Source of the DNA: JANMQK01 sp031370485
Lineage (GTDB): Bacteria > Acidobacteriota > Polarisedimenticolia > Gp22-AA2
Assembly (NCBI GenBank): GCA_031370485.1
Contig: JANMQK010000020.1
Location: forward strand, 1 to 22,423
Length of the DNA: 22,423 bases
Direction: 5' to 3'
Shown: piece by piece, positions 7,560-14,327 of the stretch
Position numbering within the stretch: position 1 is the first letter of the stretch
Layout of the letters: each line of letters starts with the position of its first letter
Made by a program: the position numbers and the translations under genes
Notes under the pieces: generated by a model
The model's database searches: none
Seen by the model: the letters and a program-made list of their open reading frames with translations, nothing else
Told to the model about the DNA's origin: nothing

Positions 7560-7565
7560 ATTATA
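7560..7565 (-). promoter_or_regulatory. TATAAT box directly before the aldolase/dehydrogenase gene
   Basis: The minus strand reads TATAAT (7565-7560), then 11 bases, then ATG 7548. The expected start site, about seven bases past the box, leaves a leader of roughly five bases with no Shine-Dalgarno sequence. The -35 position reads GTCCCG, a poor match, so either an activator is needed or read-through from the upstream cold-shock gene contributes. Confidence 0.4.
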
Positions 7566-7597
7566 GCGCCGGGCGCCCGCGCCGGGACCCGGGGTTC

Positions 7598-7822
7598 CTA
7601 CTCGGGGATCGGGGCCACCCCGATTTTTGTCACCTTCTCCGCCTGCGGTCCCTTGGGTCCCTGAGTGACGTCGAACTCAACCGTCTGCCCCTCGTCGAGG
7701 GTTTTGAACCCCTGCTCCTGAATCGCGGAATGGTGGACGTAGACGTCGTCGCCCCCCTCCTGCGTGATGAACCCGTACCCCTTGGTGGTGTTGAACCACT
7801 TCACACGACCGGTTTTCCGCAC
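7598..7822 (-). CDS. csp: cold-shock domain protein (CspA family)
   Basis: This 74-residue single cold-shock domain binds single-stranded RNA/DNA. RNP1 is KGYGFI (residues 14-19) and RNP2 is VYVHH (27-31). The family opening TGRVKWFN and the ending GPQAEKV are both present. GTG 7822 is chosen: AAGGAGAG lies at correct spacing and the frame upstream has no family similarity. The tail IGVAPIPE extends slightly past the usual CspA end. The gene diverges from the phospholipase-like/purH pair with overlapping -35 boxes and lies 49 bases upstream of the aldolase/dehydrogenase gene on the same strand. The leader is about 26 bases, too short for the long thermosensor leader of E. coli cspA. Confidence 0.95.
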   Translation of the reverse strand: MRKTGRVKWFNTTKGYGFITQEGGDDVYVHHSAIQEQGFKTLDEGQTVEFDVTQGPKGPQAEKVTKIGVAPIPE

Positions 7823-7854
7823 GGGACTCTCCTTGGTTGGGGATTCGGCGGCGA

Positions 7855-7884
7855 AAACTAGCACACGCCCAAAATCGTTGTCAA
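7855..7884 (-). promoter_or_regulatory. cold-shock gene promoter (TTGACA-N18-TGC/TAGTTT)
   Basis: The minus strand has a perfect -35 TTGACA (7884-7879), an 18-base spacer ending TGC, and TAGTTT (7860-7855). The -10 hexamer is weak (three of six) but carries the extended TGn element. The predicted start is near 7848, 26 bases before GTG 7822. The -35 hexamer overlaps the divergent plus-strand -35 by five bases. Confidence 0.6.
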
Positions 7885-7906
7885 GGCGTGGACCGGCTGC
7901 TAGAAT
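7878..7906 (+). promoter_or_regulatory. leaderless promoter for the phospholipase-like/purH pair
   Basis: TTGTCA (7878-7883), a 17-base spacer ending TGC, and TAGAAT (7901-7906) give a strong sigma-70 promoter with an extended -10. Only six bases (CCGCCC) separate the -10 box from ATG 7913, so the expected start nucleotide is the A of the ATG. There is no Shine-Dalgarno sequence. Confidence 0.65.
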
Positions 7907-7912
7907 CCGCCC

Positions 7913-8683
7913 ATGTCGCCCACCCCAGCGCGCTTCGCCCTCCTCGCGGCCCTGCTTTTCGTGACCGTCGAGCCGGCGCTCGCCTGGACCGACGCCACGA
8001 GGGTCAGGATGATCCGGGACGCATTGAAGGTCACTCCCCCGGCGCTCGCCACGATCCTCAAGAAATACCAGAAGGATTTGGAGGCCGGGATGCTCGACCC
8101 GTCGAAGCACGAGGACGAGGAGGTCCACTACCAGCATCCCGACGGCCAGAAGGGGCTGGCGGCCAGCGGCGTCGTGCATCAGGCGCGCGAGCTGGGCAGG
8201 CTTCTGCAGAACGGGCGCTCGCTCCGCCGTTTCGCCTACGGCATGGGGTCCCTGGCCCACATACTGTCCGACGTGGAGTTCCCGCTGAACGCCAGCGACG
8301 CCGACCCGCGCGAGCCGATCTACAGGAAGTCGTACAGCGTTTACGTCGAGAAGAACCTCGGGAAGATCCCGTTTGTCCTCGACACGAAAGGCCCCGCCGA
8401 CCTCGAGGGCACGGACGACCTCCGCGGCTTCGTCCTGGCGGCGGCGAAGCGGGCTGGAGCCGGCTACGCGATGATCGGCCCGGCGTTCAACGACGCCGGC
8501 GCCCCGCGCACGCCCGCGGCGCTGGACGACAAGTCGGTCCCCTTCGGCGTCGCCTCCGTGGCCTACTCACATGCCGCGAGCGACATCGCGAGGGTCTGGC
8601 GGTACCTGTGGGGCTCGATGCACGGCGACGTGCAGGGAACGCCCTACGTGCAGGATCCGCCGAAGCCGGCGGTGAAACGCTGA
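7913..8683 (+). CDS. secreted zinc phospholipase C / S1-P1 nuclease-like protein
   Basis: The 256-residue product has a signal peptide (residues 1-24) cut after ALA, leaving Trp25 as the predicted mature N-terminus. That is the hallmark of zinc phospholipase C and S1/P1 nucleases, where Trp1 binds zinc through its backbone. Other ligand-like residues are His66/His72/His75 (KHEDEEVHYQH), His116-x3-Asp120 in GSLAHILSDVEFPLN (compare the family's AHxxGDxxxPLH) and His220-x3-Asp224 (SHAASDI). Overall similarity is low, so substrate and even catalysis are unproven. Its TGA overlaps the purH ATG (TGATG at 8681-8685), making purH translation likely to depend on it. The transcript is predicted to be leaderless. 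Confidence 0.68.
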   Translation: MSPTPARFALLAALLFVTVEPALAWTDATRVRMIRDALKVTPPALATILKKYQKDLEAGMLDPSKHEDEEVHYQHPDGQKGLAASGVVHQARELGRLLQNGRSLRRFAYGMGSLAHILSDVEFPLNASDADPREPIYRKSYSVYVEKNLGKIPFVLDTKGPADLEGTDDLRGFVLAAAKRAGAGYAMIGPAFNDAGAPRTPAALDDKSVPFGVASVAYSHAASDIARVWRYLWGSMHGDVQGTPYVQDPPKPAVKR

Positions 8684-10236
8684 TGCCCGGCGCAAAGCGC
8701 GCTCTCATCAGCGTTCACGACAAGCGCGGGGTCGAAGCGTTCGCCCGGCGGCTCGCGGCCAAGGGCTACACGATCCTGTCGACCGGGGGCACCGCCCTGG
8801 CGCTCCGGAAGGCGGGCATCGAGGTGACCGAAGTCTCGGCCTATACCGGCCACCCGGAGATCCTGGGAGGCCGCGTCAAGACGCTGCATCCCAAGGTGCA
8901 CGGCGGGCTGCTCGCCGACCCGTCCCAGCCGGGGCATCGCGCCGACCTGGAGCGCACCGGCATCGAACCGATCGCGCTTTTGGCCGTCAACCTCTATCCC
9001 TTCCGCGAGGTCGCGTCGCGGGCCGGGGCCCCGCTCGACGAGGTGATCGAGATGATCGACATCGGCGGCCCAGCGATGGTCCGCTCGGCCGCCAAGAACC
9101 ATCGCAACGTCGCCGTCGTTGTCGACCCTGAAGACTACGAGCCGGTGCTCGGCGAGATCGAGAAAAACGGCGATCTCGCCGACCTCACCCGGAAAGCACT
9201 CGCCGTGAAGGCGTTCGGGCACACGGCCGCCTACGACGCCGCGATCCATGAAGAGCTGTCCCGGCGCTTCGCCGGAGCACCCGGCGACTTCCCCGGACGC
9301 CTGTCGCTCTCCTTCACGCTGCTGAGCCCGCTGCGCTACGGTGAGAACCCCCATCAGCGCGCCGCGCTTTACGCCGACCCGGACGCCGGGGCGGGGGCGG
9401 TCGCGAGCGCCCGGAAGCTCCAGGGCAAGGAGCTCTCGTACAACAACATTCTCGACCTCGACGCCGCCTGGCGGCTGGTGCTCGAGTTCGAGCGGCCCGC
9501 GGCGGCTGTCATCAAGCACAACAACCCCTGCGGTGTCGCTACGGCGGCCAGCCTCCAGGAGGCGTTCGACAAGGCCCGCCGGACCGATGAGATCTCCTCC
9601 TTCGGCGGCATCGTCGCTTTCAACCGCGAGATGGACGAGGCCGCGGCAGCCTCCGTCACATCCCTGTTCCTGGAGTGCGTCATCGCCCCGGGATACACCC
9701 CGGCGGCGCGCGATATCCTGGCGGCAAAGACCGGGCTGCGCGTGATGCAAGCGGCGCCCGATCCCGCCTCCGCTTACCGGGGCCTCGACCTGAGACGCGT
9801 CACGGGAGGGCTGCTCGTACAGGACTGGGATCGGGCGCCGACCGACATGGGGAGCGCGCGCGTGGCCAGCAAGCGCCCGCCCACGGCCGAGGAGGTGCGG
9901 GCGCTGGACTTCGCCTGGCGCGTGGCCCGGCACGTCAAGTCAAACGCCATCGTCCTGGCCCGGGCCGATCGCACGATCGGCATCGGCGCCGGGCAGATGA
10001 GCCGTGTCGACTCGGTCCGCCTGGCGTGCATGAAGGCCGCGGAGCCGACGGCGGGGACCGTCCTGGCGTCGGATGCGTTCTTCCCGTTCCGGGACGGTGT
10101 CGACGAGGCGGCGCGGGCCGGGATCACGGCCGTGGTCCAGCCGGGAGGCTCGATGAGGGACAGCGAGGTGATCGCAGCGGCGGACGAGCATGGCCTGGCG
10201 ATGCTGTTCACGGGAGTGCGGCACTTCCGGCACTGA
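8683..10236 (+). CDS. purH: bifunctional AICAR transformylase / IMP cyclohydrolase
   Basis: This enzyme catalyses the last two steps of de novo IMP synthesis: formylation of AICAR from 10-formyl-THF, then ring closure. The 517-residue length is normal. The N-terminal MGS-like cyclohydrolase domain is seen in ISVHDKRGVEAFARRL, ILSTGGT (residues 31-37), GGRVKTLHPKVHGGLL (62-77) and NLYPF. The transformylase domain has YGENPHQ, the catalytic KHNNPCG (Lys278, His279) and ends FTGVRHFRH. ATG 8683 is the family start and shares one base with the preceding stop. No other pur gene is present. The pairing with an exported phospholipase-like gene is unusual. The 3' end is 34 bases from a convergent TPR gene. 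Confidence 0.97.
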   Translation: MPGAKRALISVHDKRGVEAFARRLAAKGYTILSTGGTALALRKAGIEVTEVSAYTGHPEILGGRVKTLHPKVHGGLLADPSQPGHRADLERTGIEPIALLAVNLYPFREVASRAGAPLDEVIEMIDIGGPAMVRSAAKNHRNVAVVVDPEDYEPVLGEIEKNGDLADLTRKALAVKAFGHTAAYDAAIHEELSRRFAGAPGDFPGRLSLSFTLLSPLRYGENPHQRAALYADPDAGAGAVASARKLQGKELSYNNILDLDAAWRLVLEFERPAAAVIKHNNPCGVATAASLQEAFDKARRTDEISSFGGIVAFNREMDEAAAASVTSLFLECVIAPGYTPAARDILAAKTGLRVMQAAPDPASAYRGLDLRRVTGGLLVQDWDRAPTDMGSARVASKRPPTAEEVRALDFAWRVARHVKSNAIVLARADRTIGIGAGQMSRVDSVRLACMKAAEPTAGTVLASDAFFPFRDGVDEAARAGITAVVQPGGSMRDSEVIAAADEHGLAMLFTGVRHFRH

Positions 10237-10270
10237 CCCCGGGGGCTCCCGCCGCTCCGGGCCCTGGGCC

Positions 10271-12586
10271 CTACCGCTGGTCCATGTTCCGGAATCTCAG
10301 CGTCTCGACCACACCGAAGTACATGCGGTCCTTCGCCCGGTTGGCGTAGCGCTGGGTGAACTCCTGCAGCTTCAGGGCCTCGGCGTCCTGCGAGTCCACC
10401 GAAAGGTTCTCGGACAGCTTTTGCAGCGCGTCCGTGGCGTCCCCGGCCCGTAGCGCGATGACCGCCCAGTTGAACCAGGCGTTCCGGATGTAGAGATCGA
10501 TGTCCCCGAGCCCGCGATCGCGAGGCAGGCGGTACAGCTTCCAGAGAGCGTTCTGGTAATCCTTGTCGGCGAACAGGGCGGCCGCCTGCTTGAAATCCTG
10601 GTTCAGGCGCGTCTCCTCGTCGAGCTTTCCCTGCGCCTGGTCGAAGAGCTCCTTGATCTGGAAATCGAAAGGGTCGAGCGCGACGGCCGCCTGCAGGACG
10701 GTGCTCGCCTCCTTCCATTTCTGCTGCGCCATCAGGCGGCGGCCCTCCGCGACGGCGGCGGCCACCCTCCGGTGGACCTCCTCGGGCGGAAGCGGCTTCG
10801 GCGGTCCCTGGATCTCCCTCTCGCCGCCATCCGGTTCCTCCCCCGCGCCGGCGGCCTGCCGGGCGTCCGGCCCCGGTGTCGTCCCGGAACCCTGCGACGT
10901 CATCGCGGCCGCGGCGGGGGCCGCGCCATCGGGCGCCTGGGATCCATCGGGTCTCGTGGACCCGTCGGGCGGCTGGCTCTCGGGGAGATCGGGGCTTGTC
11001 CGCGAAGGCTGTGAGGCCTGGCGGCTGCCGCCGCCTATCGGCGTCGGGATCGGGCCCGGCGCCGCGACGGCGCCGCCGGAGGGCGCGCCACCAGGAGGCG
11101 CGGCAGGCGCGGCGGGCGATCCGTTCCCGCCGGCCGATCGGGGCTGGAAGAAAAACCACCAGCCCGCGGCGGCGAGCGCCAGGATCACGACGCCGAGCAG
11201 CACGAAGTACTTCGGCACCGACGAGGCTGCCCGGGGCTCGGCGGCTGCCGCGCTTTTCCCGGCGGCCGCGGAATGCGCCGCGGGAGAGGTCGAGGGCCTG
11301 CGCCCCGCGCTAGCCTCGGGGCCTGCCGGCTTCCGGGCCGGCGCCGGCTTCGCCACCGCCGGCTCCGGGTGCCCCGGTTCCTTCTCCGCGCCCGGGGAGG
11401 GGGACGCCGCCTCGTCAGCGCCGGGGGACTCCGTCGTCAGGGCGTTCAGATCGGCATCGAGCAGAGACATCAGCCCGGCGTCGTCGCCGTCGACCAGGGC
11501 CGCGGACGCATCGTCGCCGCCGCTTCGCAGGATGTCGCTCTCCTCCTCCTTGAGGTTGAGCTGGGCCAGCTCGGTCTCCCAGGCCATCGGGTCATCCGCC
11601 GCCCCGGTCTCCTTGGGCAGCGGTTCGAGATCCGGCTCCTGGGCGCTGGAGACCGGCACCGAGGCGGGCTTCTTCCCGGCCGGCTTGGCGCTTTCCTGGG
11701 GAGGAGTGCGAGGGACAAGCCGGACGGACGGGGGCACCTTGGTCCTGGCCTCGACGATTTCGGGCTCGTCCGCCGGCGGCTCCGCCTCCAGCGGCAGCTC
11801 CGCCTCGACCGGTGTCTCCTCCTCGACCGCGGGCAGGTCTTCCATGCTGAGATCAAACGCTGCCGGCTCGTCCTCCCCTCCCTCGTCGGGCGGGGCGGCC
11901 GCCGGCTTCTTCTTCAACGCGGCCGGCGGCATCTTCATCTTCATCGTCTGTCCGGAGTCGGGCGGAACCTCGGGGAGCAGATCCTCCGCGGGTTCCTCCG
12001 CCGGCTCCTTCCCGGCCCGGATGATCTTCACGAGGGAGCGCGCTTCGCGATTCGTGGGGTCGAGGATGAAGACTTTCTTGCACAAGGCCTCCGCCTCATC
12101 GAAGCGCTCCTGGGCCATGAGCTCTTTCGTCAGCGTGACCTGCTCTTCGATGAACGGGGCCGACTCGTAGGCCTGCTGCGCCTCCTCGATGAGCCTCTGG
12201 ACCGTCTCCGATTCGGGGTCGATCGGCAGCAGACCTTTCGCGCCCTCGATCGCGTCCTGGAATTTCCGCTCCGCGAGCAGCTCCTTGACGCGGGCGATGC
12301 CCGCATCGAGCATTTCTTCAAGCTGCTCGGGTGACGCGCCGGCGCCGCCCGGGGGAGCGCCATCCGCGGCGGGATTCCCGGCCTCTTCCGGGCCGGAAGG
12401 CTCCTCGCCCAGGTCGTCGTCGGTCAGGAGGAGGCTGGCCATGCGGATCCCCTCGGCCGCCTTGCGGCTCGAGGGATCGACCTTCAGGGCCTCCTTCCAT
12501 GCCTGGATGGCGCCCTGGTACTCGCCGCTGTTGTAGAGCGACGAGGCTTTGCTCAGAAGATCGTGTAAGAGTTCGTCGTTGATCAC
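10271..12586 (-). CDS. large membrane-anchored TPR protein with acidic/Pro-rich linkers
   Basis: The 771-residue protein starts at GTG 12586 with a weak CCGGGG site. Residues 1-50 contain a TPR (LYNSGEYQGAIQAWKEALKVDP). Residues 86-190 contain two further TPR-like hairpins (LLAERKFQDAIEGAKGLLPIDP, LMAQERFDEAEALCKKVFILDP). Residues 195-455 are a low-complexity acidic then Ala/Pro-rich linker. One membrane helix spans 459-480 (YFVLLGVVILALAAAGWWFFF), and residues 482-600 are a Gly/Pro-rich spacer. Residues 601-771 are a second TPR domain with KWKEASTVLQAAVALDP and an RDRGLGDIDLYIRNAWFNWAV segment. TPR domains on both sides of one membrane helix recall FimV-like scaffolds in general plan only. 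The function is unknown. Confidence 0.82.
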   Translation of the reverse strand: MINDELLHDLLSKASSLYNSGEYQGAIQAWKEALKVDPSSRKAAEGIRMASLLLTDDDLGEEPSGPEEAGNPAADGAPPGGAGASPEQLEEMLDAGIARVKELLAERKFQDAIEGAKGLLPIDPESETVQRLIEEAQQAYESAPFIEEQVTLTKELMAQERFDEAEALCKKVFILDPTNREARSLVKIIRAGKEPAEEPAEDLLPEVPPDSGQTMKMKMPPAALKKKPAAAPPDEGGEDEPAAFDLSMEDLPAVEEETPVEAELPLEAEPPADEPEIVEARTKVPPSVRLVPRTPPQESAKPAGKKPASVPVSSAQEPDLEPLPKETGAADDPMAWETELAQLNLKEEESDILRSGGDDASAALVDGDDAGLMSLLDADLNALTTESPGADEAASPSPGAEKEPGHPEPAVAKPAPARKPAGPEASAGRRPSTSPAAHSAAAGKSAAAAEPRAASSVPKYFVLLGVVILALAAAGWWFFFQPRSAGGNGSPAAPAAPPGGAPSGGAVAAPGPIPTPIGGGSRQASQPSRTSPDLPESQPPDGSTRPDGSQAPDGAAPAAAAMTSQGSGTTPGPDARQAAGAGEEPDGGEREIQGPPKPLPPEEVHRRVAAAVAEGRRLMAQQKWKEASTVLQAAVALDPFDFQIKELFDQAQGKLDEETRLNQDFKQAAALFADKDYQNALWKLYRLPRDRGLGDIDLYIRNAWFNWAVIALRAGDATDALQKLSENLSVDSQDAEALKLQEFTQRYANRAKDRMYFGVVETLRFRNMDQR

Positions 12587-12628
12587 GACCCCGGCCCGCG
12601 GGGCAGATTAGCCCCGCACACCCGATCT

Positions 12629-12656
12629 AATTTATGCGCCACAGGAGGGAAGTCAA
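12629..12656 (-). promoter_or_regulatory. promoter of the large TPR membrane protein
   Basis: The minus strand has TTGACT (12656-12651), a 16-base spacer and TAAATT (12634-12629). Transcription would start near 12622, giving a leader of about 36 bases that contains a small hairpin, GGGGC-TAATCT-GCCCC (12600-12615). The gene can therefore be expressed apart from the upstream TPR gene. Confidence 0.5.
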
Positions 12657-12688
12657 ACCGCAGTAAGCGTTTGGGGGGGGGCCGGCCG

Positions 12689-13327
12689 CTAGCCCGACTG
12701 GCGGGCCTTGCGGACGGCCTCTTTGAGAAGAGGCAGGTCCTTGAACGTGGGATTGAGCGCTTCGACCTTGCCAAACGCCTCGGCCGCGGTCCGGTAGTCG
12801 TTCTTGTCGAACAGGCTGACAACACCTAGATTGAGCCAGGTCTGCCAGTGATCGGCGTTATAGGACAGGGAGGTGCGGAACTGTTTGATCGCTTCCTCGG
12901 GCTTGCCCATTTCACGCAGGCAGATTCCAAGGTCGGTCCGGGCGTCAACATCGGCCGGCCGGATCGCGATGACCTTTTTGTAATAGTCGACCGCTTCAGG
13001 GAACTTGCCGACGTCGTGGTAGATGTTGCCCAGCCGATTCAGGGAGTCGGCGTCCTTCGGGTTCTTCTCGATCGCCGTCTTGAGCACGGCGACCTCGGCA
13101 AAGACCTTCTGCATCATGGCCTCGCCGCCGGGACCGCCGGGGGCCGCGGCTTCGGGTTGCGGGGCGGGCGACCCGATGACACTTCCCATGCCCATGTTGC
13201 CGGCTGCGGGGACCGGCGCGGCGACAGCCTTCACCCGTGGTTCCCTCACGGCGTACGCGATCGTGTATCCGGCGAGAAAGCCGAATAGGATGCCGCTCAG
13301 GAGAAACTGCAACTGGTCCTTGTTCAT
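12689..13327 (-). CDS. membrane-anchored TPR protein
   Basis: The 212-residue protein starts at ATG 13327 with a GGGG ribosome site five bases away; an ATG at 13366 lacks support. One N-terminal membrane helix (residues 7-27, FLLSGILFGFLAGYTIAYAV) lacks a clear cleavage site, so it is probably an anchor. A Pro/Ala/Gly linker (32-70) precedes three TPRs: about 92-124 (DSLNRLGNIYHDVGKFPEAVDYY), 126-158 (RTDLGICLREMGKPEEAIKQF) and 161-194 (TWLNLGVVSLFDKNDYRTAAEAF). The likely topology is N-in with the TPRs outside. It lies 102 bases upstream of the larger TPR protein on the same strand, and both probably serve one envelope complex (inference). A G9 run lies just past the stop at 12673-12681. Confidence 0.83.
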   Translation of the reverse strand: MNKDQLQFLLSGILFGFLAGYTIAYAVREPRVKAVAAPVPAAGNMGMGSVIGSPAPQPEAAAPGGPGGEAMMQKVFAEVAVLKTAIEKNPKDADSLNRLGNIYHDVGKFPEAVDYYKKVIAIRPADVDARTDLGICLREMGKPEEAIKQFRTSLSYNADHWQTWLNLGVVSLFDKNDYRTAAEAFGKVEALNPTFKDLPLLKEAVRKARQSG

Positions 13328-13356
13328 GAAGCCCCGTCCCCTCTTGGAGAGTCCGC

Positions 13357-13385
13357 AACGTAGCACAGCGGCTGTGGCGAATCAA
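13357..13385 (-). promoter_or_regulatory. candidate promoter for the 212-residue TPR protein
   Basis: TTGATT (13385-13380 on the minus strand), a 17-base spacer and TACGTT (13362-13357) lie about 30 bases before ATG 13327. The -10 match is poor (three of six). The -35 hexamer lies where a plus-strand -35 for the dppC-type gene would fall, repeating the back-to-back geometry seen at 7855-7906. Confidence 0.32.
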
Positions 13386-13399
13386 GGCGCCGGAGGCTG

Positions 13400-13408
13400 T
13401 GCTATAGT
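13400..13408 (+). promoter_or_regulatory. extended -10 box (TGC-TATAGT) before the peptide transporter operon
   Basis: TGC at 13400-13402 followed by TATAGT (13403-13408) lies ten bases before ATG 13419. The intervening CCGCCGCGTC has no ribosome site, so the transcript would be near-leaderless (about 3-5 bases). No good -35 is present at 17 bases; extended -10 promoters can dispense with one. Confidence 0.42.
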
Positions 13409-13418
13409 CCGCCGCGTC

Positions 13419-14327
13419 ATGCCCGAGACCCCGCCTGCCGATCGATTTGCGCCGCGGCCGCGCCGATCGATCCTGCTGGTCGTCGGCGGCGGCATCGTCT
13501 TTCTTCTGATCCTGTGCGCCCTCCTGGCGCCTGCCCTGAGTGCCTGGAACGGCCTCACCCCGTACGACCAGGTGGCGCCGCGGACGGTGACTCCTCCCAC
13601 GCCTCCCGACCGCCAGAATCTCCTGGGCACCGACGGCCTGGGACGAGACCAGTTGACGCGGCTCCTCTACGGCGCCCGGATCTCACTCCTCGTCGGGATC
13701 GTCGCCGAAGCGATCGCGCTTCTGATCGGGACGGCGGTCGGGGCGCTGGCGGGGTACGCCGGCGGCCGCGTCGACGCCGTCCTGATGCGGCTCACCGACC
13801 TGGTGTTCGCCTTTCCTGGGCCACTCCTGGCTCTCGCCGCCATCGCGGCGATCCCCGAGCCGGACAAGGCTCCCTTTCTGAGGCTCCTTCCCGAGCCCTC
13901 CCTTGGAACGCTGTTCCTGGTCCTGGGGGCGCTCGGCTGGGCCGGCATCGCGCGCCTGGTGCGGGCGGAAGTCCTCCGTCTGCGTTCCCACGAGTTCACC
14001 CGCGCCGCGGAGGCGATCGGGGCGAGCTCATCCCGCGTCGTGGTGCGTCACCTTCTTCCGAACGCGCTCGGTCCCATCGTCGTCGCCGGCACGCTCGGCG
14101 TGGGGGGCAACATCCTGATGGAGGCGTGGCTGTCGTTTCTCGGCGTGGGAGCGCGGCCGCCCCTTCCCTCGTGGGGGACCATGGTGACGGAGGGGCAGGC
14201 CTACTTCCTCACCAAGCCCTGGGTCTGTGTCGCTCCCGGGTTGGCGATCCTGATCGCGGTCCTGGGATTCAACCTCCTCGGTGACGGGGTGCGCGACCTG
14301 ATCGGCCGCGGCGAGGCGGCGGCATGA
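13419..14327 (+). CDS. dppC: peptide/nickel-type ABC transporter permease, DppC family
   Basis: The 302-residue integral membrane protein forms half of the transmembrane pore of a peptide-type importer. It has the DppC/OppC hallmarks: an N-terminal helix, a periplasmic segment ending NLLGTDGLGRDQLTRLLYGAR, RISLLVGIVAEAIALLIGTAVGALAGY-type second helix, and the EAA-type coupling loop FTRAAEAIGASSSRVVVRHLLPNA near residues 190-213. It ends FNLLGDGVRDLIGR. ATG 13419 is the first in-frame start after the promoter and gives the normal family N-terminus. The stop overlaps the next ATG (ATGA, 14324-14327). It is first in the operon, whereas DppB-type permeases usually precede DppC-type ones. Confidence 0.93.
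   Translation: MPETPPADRFAPRPRRSILLVVGGGIVFLLILCALLAPALSAWNGLTPYDQVAPRTVTPPTPPDRQNLLGTDGLGRDQLTRLLYGARISLLVGIVAEAIALLIGTAVGALAGYAGGRVDAVLMRLTDLVFAFPGPLLALAAIAAIPEPDKAPFLRLLPEPSLGTLFLVLGALGWAGIARLVRAEVLRLRSHEFTRAAEAIGASSSRVVVRHLLPNALGPIVVAGTLGVGGNILMEAWLSFLGVGARPPLPSWGTMVTEGQAYFLTKPWVCVAPGLAILIAVLGFNLLGDGVRDLIGRGEAAA

Noticed and set aside
7566..7597. GGGCGCCC palindromes between the cold-shock gene and the aldolase/dehydrogenase gene as a terminator
   Set aside because: No T tract follows on the minus strand. The element could equally be random GC-rich sequence.
7837..8682. In-frame extension of purH to a 799-residue protein
   Set aside because: The extra part is Arg/Pro-rich nonsense in the frame of the phospholipase-like gene's shadow. 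MPGAKRALISVHDKRG at 8683 is the normal PurH start.
10237..10270. GGGCCC-type hairpin between purH and the TPR gene as a terminator
   Set aside because: The stem is short and GC-only with no T run on either strand, as expected by chance here.
10563..12170. A 535-codon frame antisense to the large TPR membrane protein
   Set aside because: The translation is Ser/Ala/Gly low complexity mirroring the linker on the other strand. It has no ribosome site and no domain.
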